This document shows, piece after piece, positions 1 to 9,839 of a DNA stretch of 64,000 bases. Below the pieces are notes generated by a model, which made no database searches, had not been told where the DNA came from, and was given only the letters and a program-made list of their open reading frames with translations. The DNA comes from Montifringilla adamsi (Eukaryota > Chordata > Aves > Passeriformes > Passeridae): assembly GCA_017590115.1 (NCBI GenBank), contig JAGGNK010013003.1, positions 3,344,431-3,408,430 of the forward strand, given 5' to 3'. The stretch's first letter is position 1; each line of letters opens with the position of its first letter. Position numbers and translations under genes: made by a program.

Positions 1-1076
1 TGGACAGGGCTCCCTGGGATCACAGCTGAAATATTCCCTGTTCACAGATCAAACTGAGCTGTTGTCCCCTGAGCAGTGCCTGCCTTACACCTCCTTTCCT
101 GGGCTCTTCTCAAGCCCAGCTCCTTCCCTGGCTCCCTACAGCCAGGTCCTTGCTCCCAGGCACGCTGTGCCCACTCCCTCCTGGGTGACACATCCACAGG
201 GTGATGCTGGCAGTGACATGGGGTCCTCCAGAATGGGGGGCTGAGTCCCCCTGCCCCTCTCACCAATCCAACCCCACGCAGGGTTAGTTTGGCAAGGGGC
301 GGGATGTGGTTGAGACAGCGACACAGGGCTGGTTCTTTCTTTGATCCCATCTCTCCCTCCTCACTGCCAAGTGATCTGAGTGAAATGAAACACATTTTAG
401 TAGTCAAATCCACAAGGGTGGATCCCACTGTGCTTTGACCCTACGGGGCATTTTGTACATTTAATTTGATTTACACCCGAAATATTAATTTAACGTGCTA
501 GATTTTCTCCCACACCCAAGTAATGCTGAAAATTATAGAAGATCCTACAGAAATGTTTGTGCCATTACCTCGTTAGCATCATTATTTATCAAGTTTAATT
601 ACAGTGCTGAAGCTGTAGATGCAGCATTGCTCCAGTGGGAGCATGGAGAAGGACATGGCCACCCAGTGATGTGTCTGTGGGCTGCCTTGCTGATGACAAG
701 GATCCCCAAAGATCCCATTTCATGGTGCTGCATGTGCCTCCCTGCCGTGCTGTTGGTGGGGTCATGGTGTGAGCATGCTCCTCAGGCTCCTCCAGGTTAG
801 AAAACACCAGGGAATGGTATTTGTAGGAAAGGCAGTATGGTTTTCCTATGGGCTCTGGCCAAGCAACACCAACCATCAGCAGTCTGCATTTCCACCTGGT
901 GGCACAGCACGTAGGCAGCCCACTGCCACTGGAATGCTCTCCTTCATGGAGCTGCTGCCTCTCCACCCAGCTCCTCTTGCCTTGCCAGAGGCTGCAGGAC
1001 TTTCTCTCCACTCTGTCTCTCCTGTGGTGCTGGGCACACCTCAGCCCTGACCACTCGTGTCAAGGCTCCAGAGTTG

Positions 1077-1133
1077 ATTTATTATTATTATTATTATTAT
1101 TATTGTTGTTGTTGTTGTTGTTACTGTTATTAT
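1077..1133. repeat. TTA/TTG trinucleotide microsatellite
   Basis: About nine ATT units run directly into about six GTT units, followed by a degenerate tail. It is likely length-polymorphic. Confidence 0.95.
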
Positions 1134-2230
1134 TCCTGATTCAGCCATGCTTGTAACTGCACGTCTGACTTAGAGCACCCAGTGGAAGTGAAGTGTGTGC
1201 TCCAGGACCTCATTAAATGAGAACCTCAAAGCAGGATTTGAGAAAGCCCAGATGACAGTGAAGTCGTCTCAGCAAGCTCTTGGCTTGGCAGCACTCTGAT
1301 TAATGTCATTTGCTACCTCTTTCGGCTTAAAAGACAAGGTGTCCTTAAAATAAAAGAAACCTCAAGTTGAAAGCACTGAAAAGAAAAAAAAAAAAAAATC
1401 AATTAAGCCCCACATAGCTGTATTTTGTCCTGGAGCAAAATCTCAGACATAACAGAGAAATTACATAGCCTGAAAGAGAGAAAGGGAAGGTTTTATGTGC
1501 GGTCTCGCTGAGGTATTGCCCGAAGCCGTGCTGAGGTGGCTTCCCACCTGGTACCTGTGGAAAGTGCAAACTCCCCACAGGAGTAGGGGGAGCAAGTAGG
1601 TGCTGGGATACCCTGGTGGAAATACAGACTGCTGGAGGAGCTCTCTGGCAGAGCATCACCTGATGTGGGGCTGGAGCTTTACCCCTGGAGCTCCACAGGA
1701 CTAACGGGGACATCTGCATCCAGCAGAGCTCTTTCATCTGGCCCTGATCTTTGAAGGCGTGCTCCTTTCAGAGGCTCCAGGTCCAGCCCCTGACGTTAAA
1801 TCTTGGTCTCCATGAAACCGACAATGAAACTCCCATCAATTCCCCCGGTGTGTGCTCTGCCCTGTGGAGGAAAGCGGCTCCCCCAGGGAGGAGTGACTCC
1901 TCTTGGAAGGCTCTTCCTTCGTGCGGGGAAACAGCTCCCGGTGCTCATTCCCGCAACTGCCCCGGCCCGGGGCAGCTCTGCCGCAGGGATGAGCCTGGAG
2001 ACGAGGCACCAAGTGAGTTTCCACTGCTTTGAATAAAAAAGCAGATTGAACAGGAGACGGGAGAAGGAATCCCTGACTGTTGTTAAACACCCAAGGCCAC
2101 GCCAGGCGCGGGCTCTGCTCTGCTCGCAGACTTGTGGGTTTTCTTCTGTTTCTTTTGCTTCCTTCCCCAATACCCTAACCTCTTGTCTTTGTTTCATTTC
2201 CACTTTGGGAAGAGGGGGAGACGACAAGAG

Positions 2231-2232
<2 letters not shown>

Positions 2233-2263
<31 letters not shown>

Positions 2264-2348
2264 GGTAAAAAAAAAACATGAGGAAATTCTTGGTTAATTA
2301 TGAGCATTGGATAGACTGGCATAGATAATGTGACAGCCCTAAAAAGAG

Positions 2349-2379
<31 letters not shown>
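2233..2379. repeat. Pair of ~30-nt poly-A tracts
   Basis: A-runs of about 29 nt (2233-2261) and 31 nt (2349-2379) are separated by some 90 bp. They lie just upstream of the OVOL2 CpG island. An A-rich tail continues to about 2410 and a T-rich run follows at 2461-2480. No target-site duplication or retrogene body is visible, so I call them homopolymers rather than a retrotransposon tail. Confidence 0.85.
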
Positions 2380-2387
<8 letters not shown>

Positions 2388-2941
2388 GAAAAAAAGAGGG
2401 GAGAGAAAAAAGGCTGTGACACATTTTGAATTTTAAATCAATGACTGAAAAAGAATAAATTTCTTTTTTCTTTTTTTTTTTCTTTCTGAACAGAAGAAAA
2501 GCTAGTCATTAAGAAAAGTAATAAGAACTTTTTCTTCCTGCTGCTGCCCCGAGGACAGCTCGGCCTCTTTCCCGGCGCGTCGGCAAGTCTTCCCCTCGAC
2601 AGGCAGTCCCGGGGGAGGGTCTCTGCTCGGTCCCCCGTGGGCGGCGGGACCCGCACTCGCGAACGGGGAGTAACCCCGGCCCCCATTCCCGGCAGGGCAT
2701 CCCGGTGCGGCGGCGGAGAGGGGCAGCGGCTCCGGCCCGGCGGGGGCCCCGCCGGCGGGCTGCGGGCAGGCAGCGGCGGGGCTCCCTCCTCGGCTGGGTT
2801 TTTGGATTGGTTTGGTTTTTGGTTGTGTGGTTTGGTGATTTTTTTGGTTTTGTTTTTTTTTTTTTTTTTAATTTTCAGACGTTAAATTCTTTTGCAAACA
2901 TTCATGCCTTAGGAAGGGCTGGAACAAAGCTCAGCTGCTCC

Positions 2942-2948
2942 AACCGGT
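2942..2948. promoter_or_regulatory. Grainyhead-like (GRHL) binding motif
   Basis: The heptamer AACCGGT matches the GRHL core (AACCGGTT) except for the last base. It lies about 275 bp upstream of the OVOL2 start codon. GRHL2 is known to act upstream of OVOL2 in epithelial differentiation. The motif is seen; occupancy is inferred. Confidence 0.5.
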
Positions 2949-2973
2949 CGGACAGGTAAGCAGACTTGTTGAC

Positions 2974-2981
2974 ACCGTTAT
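2974..2981 (+). promoter_or_regulatory. OVO-type site (ACCGTTAT), possible autoregulation
   Basis: ACCGTTAT contains the CCGTTA core bound by OVOL1/OVOL2-type zinc fingers. It sits about 245 bp upstream of the OVOL2 ATG and 25 bp after the GRHL motif. OVOL1 is known to repress its own promoter through such sites. A similar loop for this gene is an inference. Confidence 0.5.
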
Positions 2982-3222
2982 GTTTGCAGCACGCATGCTC
3001 CTTCCCAAGTTTCCTGGTGCATTTTTCTATTCCCCCTTATGAAACCTCTCCCCTCTCCTCCCCTCCCCTTCCCCTCCCCGCTCCTCAGCGGCTCTGCCCG
3101 GTGCGTGCGGTCCCGCTCCCGCGGACGGCAGCGCAGCGCCCGCGCCCCGTCGGGCTGCGGGCGGGCGGCGGGGCTGAAGCAGCCGCTGCGCTCCGTGCCC
3201 AGCCGTGCCCCCTGCCCTCGCC

Positions 3223-6200
3223 ATGCCCAGAGCCTTTCTGGTGAAGCGCCGGAGCCCGCAGCCGGCGGTGCGCAGCTGGGATGGGCTGCCCGACGAGGAG
3301 AGAGCCGACACCTACATCCCAGGTACGGCCCGGCGCCGCCGGCGGGGACGGAGGGAGCGGGGTCCCCGCGGTCCGCGGAGGGGCGACCTGGGGAGGGGCC
3401 GGGGGAGCCCCGAGGGGGCGGGCGGCGGCTCAGAGAGAGCTGTGCCAGACGCGGTGGAGGGGACACGGACAACCCTGCCCGGGCAGCGGCAGGGGTGCCA
3501 GCCCCGCCGGGCCGTGCGCCCCCATGCCTGGCAGCGTCTCCTACCCCGGGGAGCCCCCGGGAATGGCGGGGCGGGGAGCGGATCGGGGGGGGAATGTGTG
3601 TGTGTGTGTCCGGGAAAGTGGGAAACCTCGTTTGCATGAGAAAGGTGGCTGGGGGAGGAGAAGGAAGGACCCAGGGTGGCGGGGGGGTGATGTACTCCTG
3701 GCCTCCCCCTCTCCTCCTCCTCCCGCTCCTCCTGCCCTTGCCCGGGGTATAACGGGAAGGCGGCGGAGCTGGCTTGTTTGAACTTTGGGACCGTTCGTGT
3801 TTGAGTTTCCGATTGCAGCGTGAGCCGGGGATCCTCCCCCGCCCCAGCGGCCCGCCCGCAGGTTAAACACCGGGGCCCGCCGGCTCCCGCCCGCCGCCCC
3901 CCTGCCCTGCCCGCGGCTCCGGGGTCCCCGCGATTTATCGCATCCCCACCCCGTTGCAGGCGGGATCGGCTGCGTGCTGCTGGGCTATGAAGACAGCTGC
4001 AGCCTGGAGAGCAGCGGCAGCAGCGGGACCCGGGACGCCGAGCCCAGCGACCCCCCGACGCCCCAGCCTGCCCCCGGCGAGCTGGGCACGGGCGGGGGGA
4101 TGCTGCTGGACCTGGCCGTCAAGCGGCCCGTGGTCAGGTCCAAAATCAAGGTAACCACCCGCACCCCAACCATCTCTTCTCTGTCAATGGGGTGACCCCT
4201 GTTCAAGGTCAAGGCCTGGCTGCTGCCCGGGGACACCGGGTGACAACAGTCCCTTGGGCTCTCTGTGCTAGTGGTGACAGCAGAGGTGGAGGCCTGCGAG
4301 AGCAGCCGGCTGTAGGATGGCAGTGGCAGGGAAAGCCTCATAAGCGATGTGCTATAATCTTCCAGTGCCCTTTGCCTTCTCTTATCCTTGCCTGGGATGT
4401 GCTGCCCCTGACCTGCTTGGCTCGGGTCCCGCAGGAGCTCTGAACCCAGCCAGGAAGGACCAGCCCTGGCAGCTAGGAGTCATGCCCCATGGTGCGTGGG
4501 TGGATCTTGTTCCTTAGCGTGGGGCCTCCTTAAAAGCTGCCTTCTAGGTTGTACTCAAGCCTTCACCAAGAAGGGCTGGGTGACCCTTCACGCTGTCCCC
4601 CTCTCACCATGACCTATCAAGACAGCAGCTAAAGGTTCTCCTCCATAGATGCAAAAGACCATTGTCACCTTGAGGTGGACCTGCGGGCTTGGGTGAAAAG
4701 AAGCAATCACCTGTCCACTGACTTTGCTGAGGAGCCTCTCTGCTGCAAGGGCAGGAGCTCTGGCTGCTCCCTGGGCAGAGCCTGCAGAGCAGTGATTTCC
4801 CTCCCAAGGCTGAGAAGGCAAATTGCTCACGGTGACCCAGGTCCTCGGGGTACCTGAGACTTCAACACCGAACGAGTTCCCGGACAGTGCCACGTCTCTC
4901 TCTGAGCATCGAGGGTCCCCTCAGCAGAGGTAGAGCCAGGCCACCCCAGGCTAGGCAGTAGAAGATGTGTTTACCACTGGTAGTTAACACCTCGTTAAAC
5001 CTTGGCTGCTGCTTTGCTGGATGGAGCTGTAAAAATTACCACTGTCTGTGCCGGGCTGACAGCTTTTCAGTCACCGTGTTCTGAAGTCTCATGATTAGGT
5101 TTCACCCCGATTATATGCAGCTGCTTGAGGTGGAGTCACAGCCCTGTTGCCCAACAGATTCTTCCCAGATGGCTCCCCCTCCAGTTTCACACCTCGTGGT
5201 TTCACAGCTGCCGGGTTTTTTTAATCTTTCTTCACAATTTCGAGTAGCGTTGCTTCAGTAGTAAGCAGAGGAGGAGGACAGGGAAAAATAACTGGCTCTT
5301 CAGGAAAAAGAGACCCCAGACGTATTCCTGTCTTTGTGAAAAGCTCGCCCTGCTGCTGTTTGACTTTAACCTACTTTGTATAATTTAACCTGGGCTGTTT
5401 GTGACTGTCACAGCAAAACCTTTCAGCAGAGCTGGGTTTTTCAGCCGATGGATGTGTGCACGTGGTCCTGTCTGCCCTGCTGGCTTTCCCTCATCCCTGG
5501 CGTCTAACAGGGGGCATGTCGGTGTGTTCCACCAGGAATAATTAAACCAGCAGTGCAGTATTTACATTTTCCAGACATTAAGCCTTGCCTCTGAGGAACG
5601 ATCTTCCCAGGAGCTGAATCATCAGTGTCTTCTTTAGTCGTGTTATGTCATGGTGTTGGCACAATGCTTTTGGTGCTAGGAGTGGGAATGAGATTACCCC
5701 CTAATGTCACTTTAGGGGGTTAATTAGGCTGTTAATTAACGAGACTGGGACACCAACGGGGCAAGATTAGGGCCATTGTTTCAGTCTCTGCTGAGTCAGC
5801 ACAACGTGCCTTGGGTTTATCTCTCCAAAACCACCTTTTTTATCACTGCTGGCTGGTTTTTGAGGGACGCGGAGCAGTTGGAGGTGTGACTAGTGAAGGC
5901 AGCGCATAAAACAATTCTCTGGCACTAGAGAGGATTTCCCTTCTCCATCCAGGGTATCAGCTGAGTGCAGGAGCAAGCAAGGTGCTCACAGCCTAAGCCC
6001 TTGTGTTCGTGGATGTAGCTGGATAAGGGTTGCTACCCCTGGAAGGAAACCACTACACAGAATTTGTATTAACCCCTGAATCCAAGCTGGCCAGAGATAC
6101 CTCAGTCCCAAACTGTGCACATGAAGTCCCGATTACAAGGAAAGCGTGGAGGTTTCACCCAGCAGAAAAGTCTTGGATGCTTTCACTTTTCATTTCTAAT

Positions 6201-9200
6201 ACCTTCCCTCCCTTTTTTTTTAATTTTTTTTTTTAATTTTTAATGCCACAATAAGCCCTGCTTGGTTTGCTTTATTCCTTCTGTTGGTTCATCCCAATGC
6301 TCACGCAGTCCTCTCCCACTCCCCAGTTCACCACTGGCACCTGCAACGACGCTGCCCTGCATAGCTGCGAGCTGTGTGGCAAAGGCTTCCGCCTGCAGAG
6401 GATGCTCAACCGCCACATCAAGTGCCACAGCCAGGTGAAGAGACACTTGTGCACCTTCTGTGGAAAAGGCTTCAACGACACCTTTGATCTGAAGAGGCAT
6501 GTCCGGACCCATACAGGTGAGAATGTGTTCCCTGGGGACCTCCAGGGAGAAGGGGTGGGATGGAACAAGGACAAGGAGAGGGTGAGGGTGACCTGGTAAG
6601 ATCATAACACGAAGCCCTGGTTAACAACATTTGCCAAAAATAGTGGGGACCCCCGGATAACCTGCCCGGGATAACCACGCCAGGACAGTGAATCCCTGCA
6701 GTTATCCTGTGCAGCGGGGAGTGGAGGCAGGAGCTCCATGAAAACGCTTTGCCCTCTAGAGGCAACGAGCAGCAGTTTCCTGGGGATTTTGCTGTTGAGA
6801 GCCTTCCCAGCTGACTGCTGTGCAGGATGGGATTCTGGCTTGATTTTGGAAATGTCTGGAGGAAGCAGAGTGTGGTTCATGCTGTGCCTCCCCCAGGCTG
6901 CAGGATGTGCTGTCTGTGGCCACTCTGCTGTGGGGTCAGTTCCTGAGTCCATCCCAAATCACAGTGGTTGTGTTTCTGTTGCCTCAAATCCAGCTCACTT
7001 TTCCCAGAAGTTCTTACCCCAGCCTGGAGCAGGCTGCCAGTTTGATTGGCTTTTTTTTTCCCTTGGTGGAAGCAGTGGTTTAAATAAACATCAACCCCAC
7101 CGTCTCCAAGGGCAATGCTTCCTGGTGGGCCAGGCTGGCTGTGCTCAGCAGGCTTTGACTTTGCACTGTTGGGCATCCAGAAGGTGCATCCACCACATCC
7201 CACAGGCACATCCCATCTTTCAAGATGTGTGGTCACTCAGTGGGAGCTGGAGATTATTTGGGCTTGCTCTGCAGAGCCCCATTAGCCAGGTGAACTGATA
7301 GAAGTGACACAAGGATGTTGGTAGGCAGGAGCTGTTTCTTAGTGGTGGAGCCCCCAAAAGCAATGACACCTGTTTGGATGGGAAGGCACTGCCTGGAGCC
7401 AATGTTTTGGGCTGTTTGGGTTTGTTTGCAAAGCTTTCATGTGGGAAGGAGAGCTGCCACTGGGGTATGGCTGGAGTGTGGAGTCAGTGCTTCCAAAAGA
7501 AGTGATTTTTCAAGCTGTCCCCTCATCAGAGAGTCAGAAAATAAATCCAAGAGGGTCTCTGGTCAGAATGATTTAAAATGATTCCTAAATGATTTTAAAT
7601 GATTCCTAGGTGATGAAGAGGTTCCTGCAGCCCTAATGGACTGTGCCATCCTGGCACTGCCCTTTCTGTGCTTATGTTCCTGTCTGTGGAGTGCTGGAGC
7701 AGGCACCAAGGATGGTGGGGGTTTAAATTGCCTTCAAATGAGCATGAAACTGCTTTTTGTGTGTGAATTCTAATGAAGGTTTAGGCTTTCTCTCCAACTG
7801 CAGTTTAATGGAAATGAAGCAATTTCACAGCAGCAGGCATTAGGAAACTTTCGTCTTGATAGTTTAATCTGGTGCACTGGGATAACCTCTTTTAACTAAA
7901 CAAAAATGCAGTTGAGATGCTGCTTATTGGAACTTCTGATTAGCTTGGATTTCTGGTAGGTAGATCAGGTCCTGACTGGTAACTTAATGCAATCACAGTT
8001 ACAACTGTCTGAGCAGACCGATCTGGTTTACCCATTTCTGCCTGGCTCATCACAGGATCTTCCAGACCCTGGCATTCCACCTTCCCTGGGGAAAAGAGGG
8101 GTTTAGGTGACTCCTTCTATCAGTTTTAAGGGTGGTCTTTGCTTGGAAACTGACTGATCTAGTCTAGTAAGCAGAATTCCTGCTGGTTTAGGTTCTTTCA
8201 AGTGTTGCTAAATCCTCAGCTCTTTAAGCACTGGGGGAGTTGTTGTTAAATCAGTGTTGATTGGTGGTAAAATTGATTTTTGTGGTGTTGGTTGTCTGGG
8301 CTTTCAAATCACAAGCCAGTTTCTTCTCCCTCCTCTGGAAACACACAGAGTTATTTCTTTCATCTTCCTGCCCTTCTCTAGAATTTGTAGTCTCAGTCCT
8401 CAAAACTGTATGGTATGAAAGCACTTGGGAGTGCTGGACATTCACTGCTGTTCACTGAAGCCTCGTTAAACCAAAAGAGAAAAATTGAAATCTTACCAAG
8501 ACAGAAGTTTTCATTCATTATAAAAACTGAAACTGATAGTTTTACCTAATCAGAGGATTTCAAATTGTCAGGGGTCTAAAATAAGTCTTGCAGGAGTTGT
8601 TAATGGCTGCCTTAGGACCAAACCACTGATGGGCATGTGTTATCCTCAGCATCTGCTGAGGATGACATTCCTAGGTTTTCTGTGCCTAAATATATAAACC
8701 CATAGCCTGAAAGGAGGATGTTTTGTTTAGAGAGGCAGCTCCTTGGGCTGCTGGATACCATCTCAGCAGCTGATGTGGCAGAGCCTTGCTCTTGGCTGGC
8801 TGTAGGAAACAAGACACAGGTGACACAACAGGTGACACAACAGGTAGCCTATTGTATTTGCAGGGAGGAATGATGCATTTGACTCCATGTTCTCAAAAGG
8901 CTAATTTATTACTTTATGATGCAATATTATATTAAAGAATACTATACTAAACTATACTAAAGAATACAGAAAGGATATTTACTGAAAGGATAATAATGAA
9001 AACTTGTGACTCTTTCCAGAGTCGCGACACAGCTTGGCACTGGTTGGCCAATGAGTGAAAACAACTCACACCAGAACCCAACGAAAAATCACCTGTGCGT
9101 AAACAATCTCCAACCACATTCCAGATGCGAGCACAACACAAGAAAAGCAAACGAAATAATAATTGTTTTCCTTTTTCTCTGAGGCTTCTTAGCTCCCTAG

Positions 9201-9585
9201 GAGAAAAATCCCGAGCGAAGGGATATTTCAGAGAATGCCAGTGCCCCAGTAACCGCTGCCTTTCCCCGCTGCAGGCATTCGTCCCTACAAGTGCGAGGTG
9301 TGCAACAAGGCCTTCACGCAGCGCTGCTCGCTGGAGTCGCACCTGAAGAAGATCCACGGCGTGCAGCAGCAGTACGCCTACAAGCAGAGGAGGGACAAGC
9401 TGTACGTGTGCGAGGACTGCGGCTACACGGGCCCCACGCAGGAGGACCTGTACCTGCACGTCAGCGGCGTGCACCCCGGCAGCGCCTTCCTGAAGAAAAC
9501 CTCCAAAAAACTCGCAGCCGTTCTGCAAACCAAACTCAGCCCCGTCCTGCAGAGGAACTCCAAAGAGGACGGCAAGGACGAGTGA
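3223..9585 (+). CDS. OVOL2: OVOL2, ovo-like zinc finger transcriptional repressor 2
   Basis: Nuclear C2H2 zinc-finger repressor that keeps epithelial identity by silencing mesenchymal drivers such as ZEB1. Coding exons are 3223-3322, 3960-4150, 6327-6516 and 9275-9585. All junctions are GT-AG, phases join cleanly, and the total is 263 aa (human 275). The ATG has G at -3 and opens MPRAFLVKRR, the SNAG-like repressor tail of OVOL proteins; an in-frame GTG 18 nt upstream is not the start. Residues 34-90 are a low-complexity Ser/Pro/Gly linker. Zinc fingers use C111/C114/H127/H131, C139/C142/H155/H159, C167/C170/H183/H188 and C206/C209/H222/H227. DTYIP in exon 1 and CEDCGYTGPTQEDLYLHV in exon 4 point to OVOL2 rather than OVOL1 or OVOL3, and the neighbours MGME1 and SNX5 confirm this. 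An antisense LTR abuts exon 4. Intron 3 is 2.8 kb and intron 2 is 2.2 kb. Confidence 0.97.
3595..3609. repeat. Short TG repeat in OVOL2 intron 1
   Basis: Seven TG units lie in the GC-rich intron between exons 1 and 2. Confidence 0.9.
5640..5805. promoter_or_regulatory. Motif-dense candidate enhancer in OVOL2 intron 2
   Basis: This segment holds, in order, a perfect 9-bp inverted repeat (ACCCCCTAA at 5696-5704 and TTAGGGGGT at 5712-5720), two homeobox-like TTAATTA cores (5720-5726 and palindrome GTTAATTAAC at 5731-5740), a SOX-like CCATTGTT (5773-5780), and the palindrome TGCTGAGTCAGCA (5789-5801). The last is a full Maf recognition element with an AP-1 centre. Motif clustering is seen; enhancer function is inferred. 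Confidence 0.4.
8821..9240 (-). mobile_element. Solo LTR of an endogenous retrovirus (passerine-type)
   Basis: An AT-rich block of about 420 bp, compositionally unlike the adjacent GC-rich exon, matches my memory of a dispersed passerine LTR family read on the minus strand. Reading minus, it begins TGGCATTCTCTG at 9240 and carries a poly-A signal AATAAA (complement of 8905-8910). It ends near two copies of a 12-bp unit (8821-8844). No gag, pol or env sequence adjoins it, so it is a solo LTR left by recombination between two ends. Edges are uncertain by about 20 bp and I could not find a clean target-site duplication. I assign no family name. Confidence 0.75.
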
Positions 9586-9766
9586 CACGGGCGGCGCTCG
9601 AGTGGCGGGAATGAAGTTTACATGTAGGACTACGTATCTTATTTTTTTAAGAACAATTTTGAAAGAAACGCCTTTGAAATTAAAGGGATGCTTTTGTTAA
9701 CTGGACTCCCTTGATGTTGGTAAAACCTCAGCTTGACCGAAATATTCCCATTTGTGATGGAAACTT

Positions 9767-9771
<5 letters not shown>

Positions 9772-9801
<30 letters not shown>
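9772..9801 (+). repeat. T30 tract in OVOL2 3' UTR
   Basis: Thirty uninterrupted T residues lie in the short 3' UTR and end nine bases before the poly-A signal. In the mRNA this would be a U30 tract. Confidence 0.9.
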
Positions 9802-9804
<3 letters not shown>

Positions 9805-9810
9805 CTGGCC

Positions 9811-9816
9811 AATAAA
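9811..9816 (+). terminator. OVOL2: OVOL2 polyadenylation signal (AATAAA)
   Basis: This is the first canonical AATAAA after the stop codon, giving a 3' UTR of about 240-260 nt. No better signal is seen closer to the stop. Use of a more distal site is possible. Confidence 0.7.
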
Positions 9817-9839
9817 AACGGAATGCTTGCAAAGGCTGT

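Larger units (their letters stand above)
1..2560. other. Gene-free region upstream of OVOL2
   Basis: No exon or recognisable protein family is visible on either strand. ORFs here are short, unspliced and overlap each other. The stretch contains a TTA/TTG microsatellite, several A- or T-homopolymers, and an AT-rich segment around 480-610 that could be a conserved regulatory element, but this cannot be judged without alignment. In human the neighbour beyond OVOL2 is PET117/KAT14; nothing of those genes is seen here. Confidence 0.6.
2560..4150 (+). promoter_or_regulatory. OVOL2: OVOL2 CpG-island promoter and 5' region
   Basis: GC content and CpG density rise sharply at about 2560 and stay high through OVOL2 exons 1 and 2. 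The start site cannot be fixed from sequence alone. The 5' UTR probably begins somewhere between about 2900 and 3150. A T-rich patch (2800-2880) interrupts the island. Long ORFs inside the island on both strands (for example 3039-3752 and 3637-2978) are GC artefacts. In human, promoter variants of OVOL2 that raise its expression cause posterior polymorphous corneal dystrophy 1, so this block is functionally sensitive. Confidence 0.8.

Noticed and set aside
2978..3752. Long ORFs on both strands in the OVOL2 CpG island (219 and 237 codons)
   Set aside because: Low-complexity Arg/Pro/Gly/Ala translation expected from GC-rich DNA with few stops; the real exon 1 uses another frame.
6738..7298. 186-codon ORF in OVOL2 intron 3
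   Set aside because: Lies within an intron between well-defined exons and has no family resemblance.
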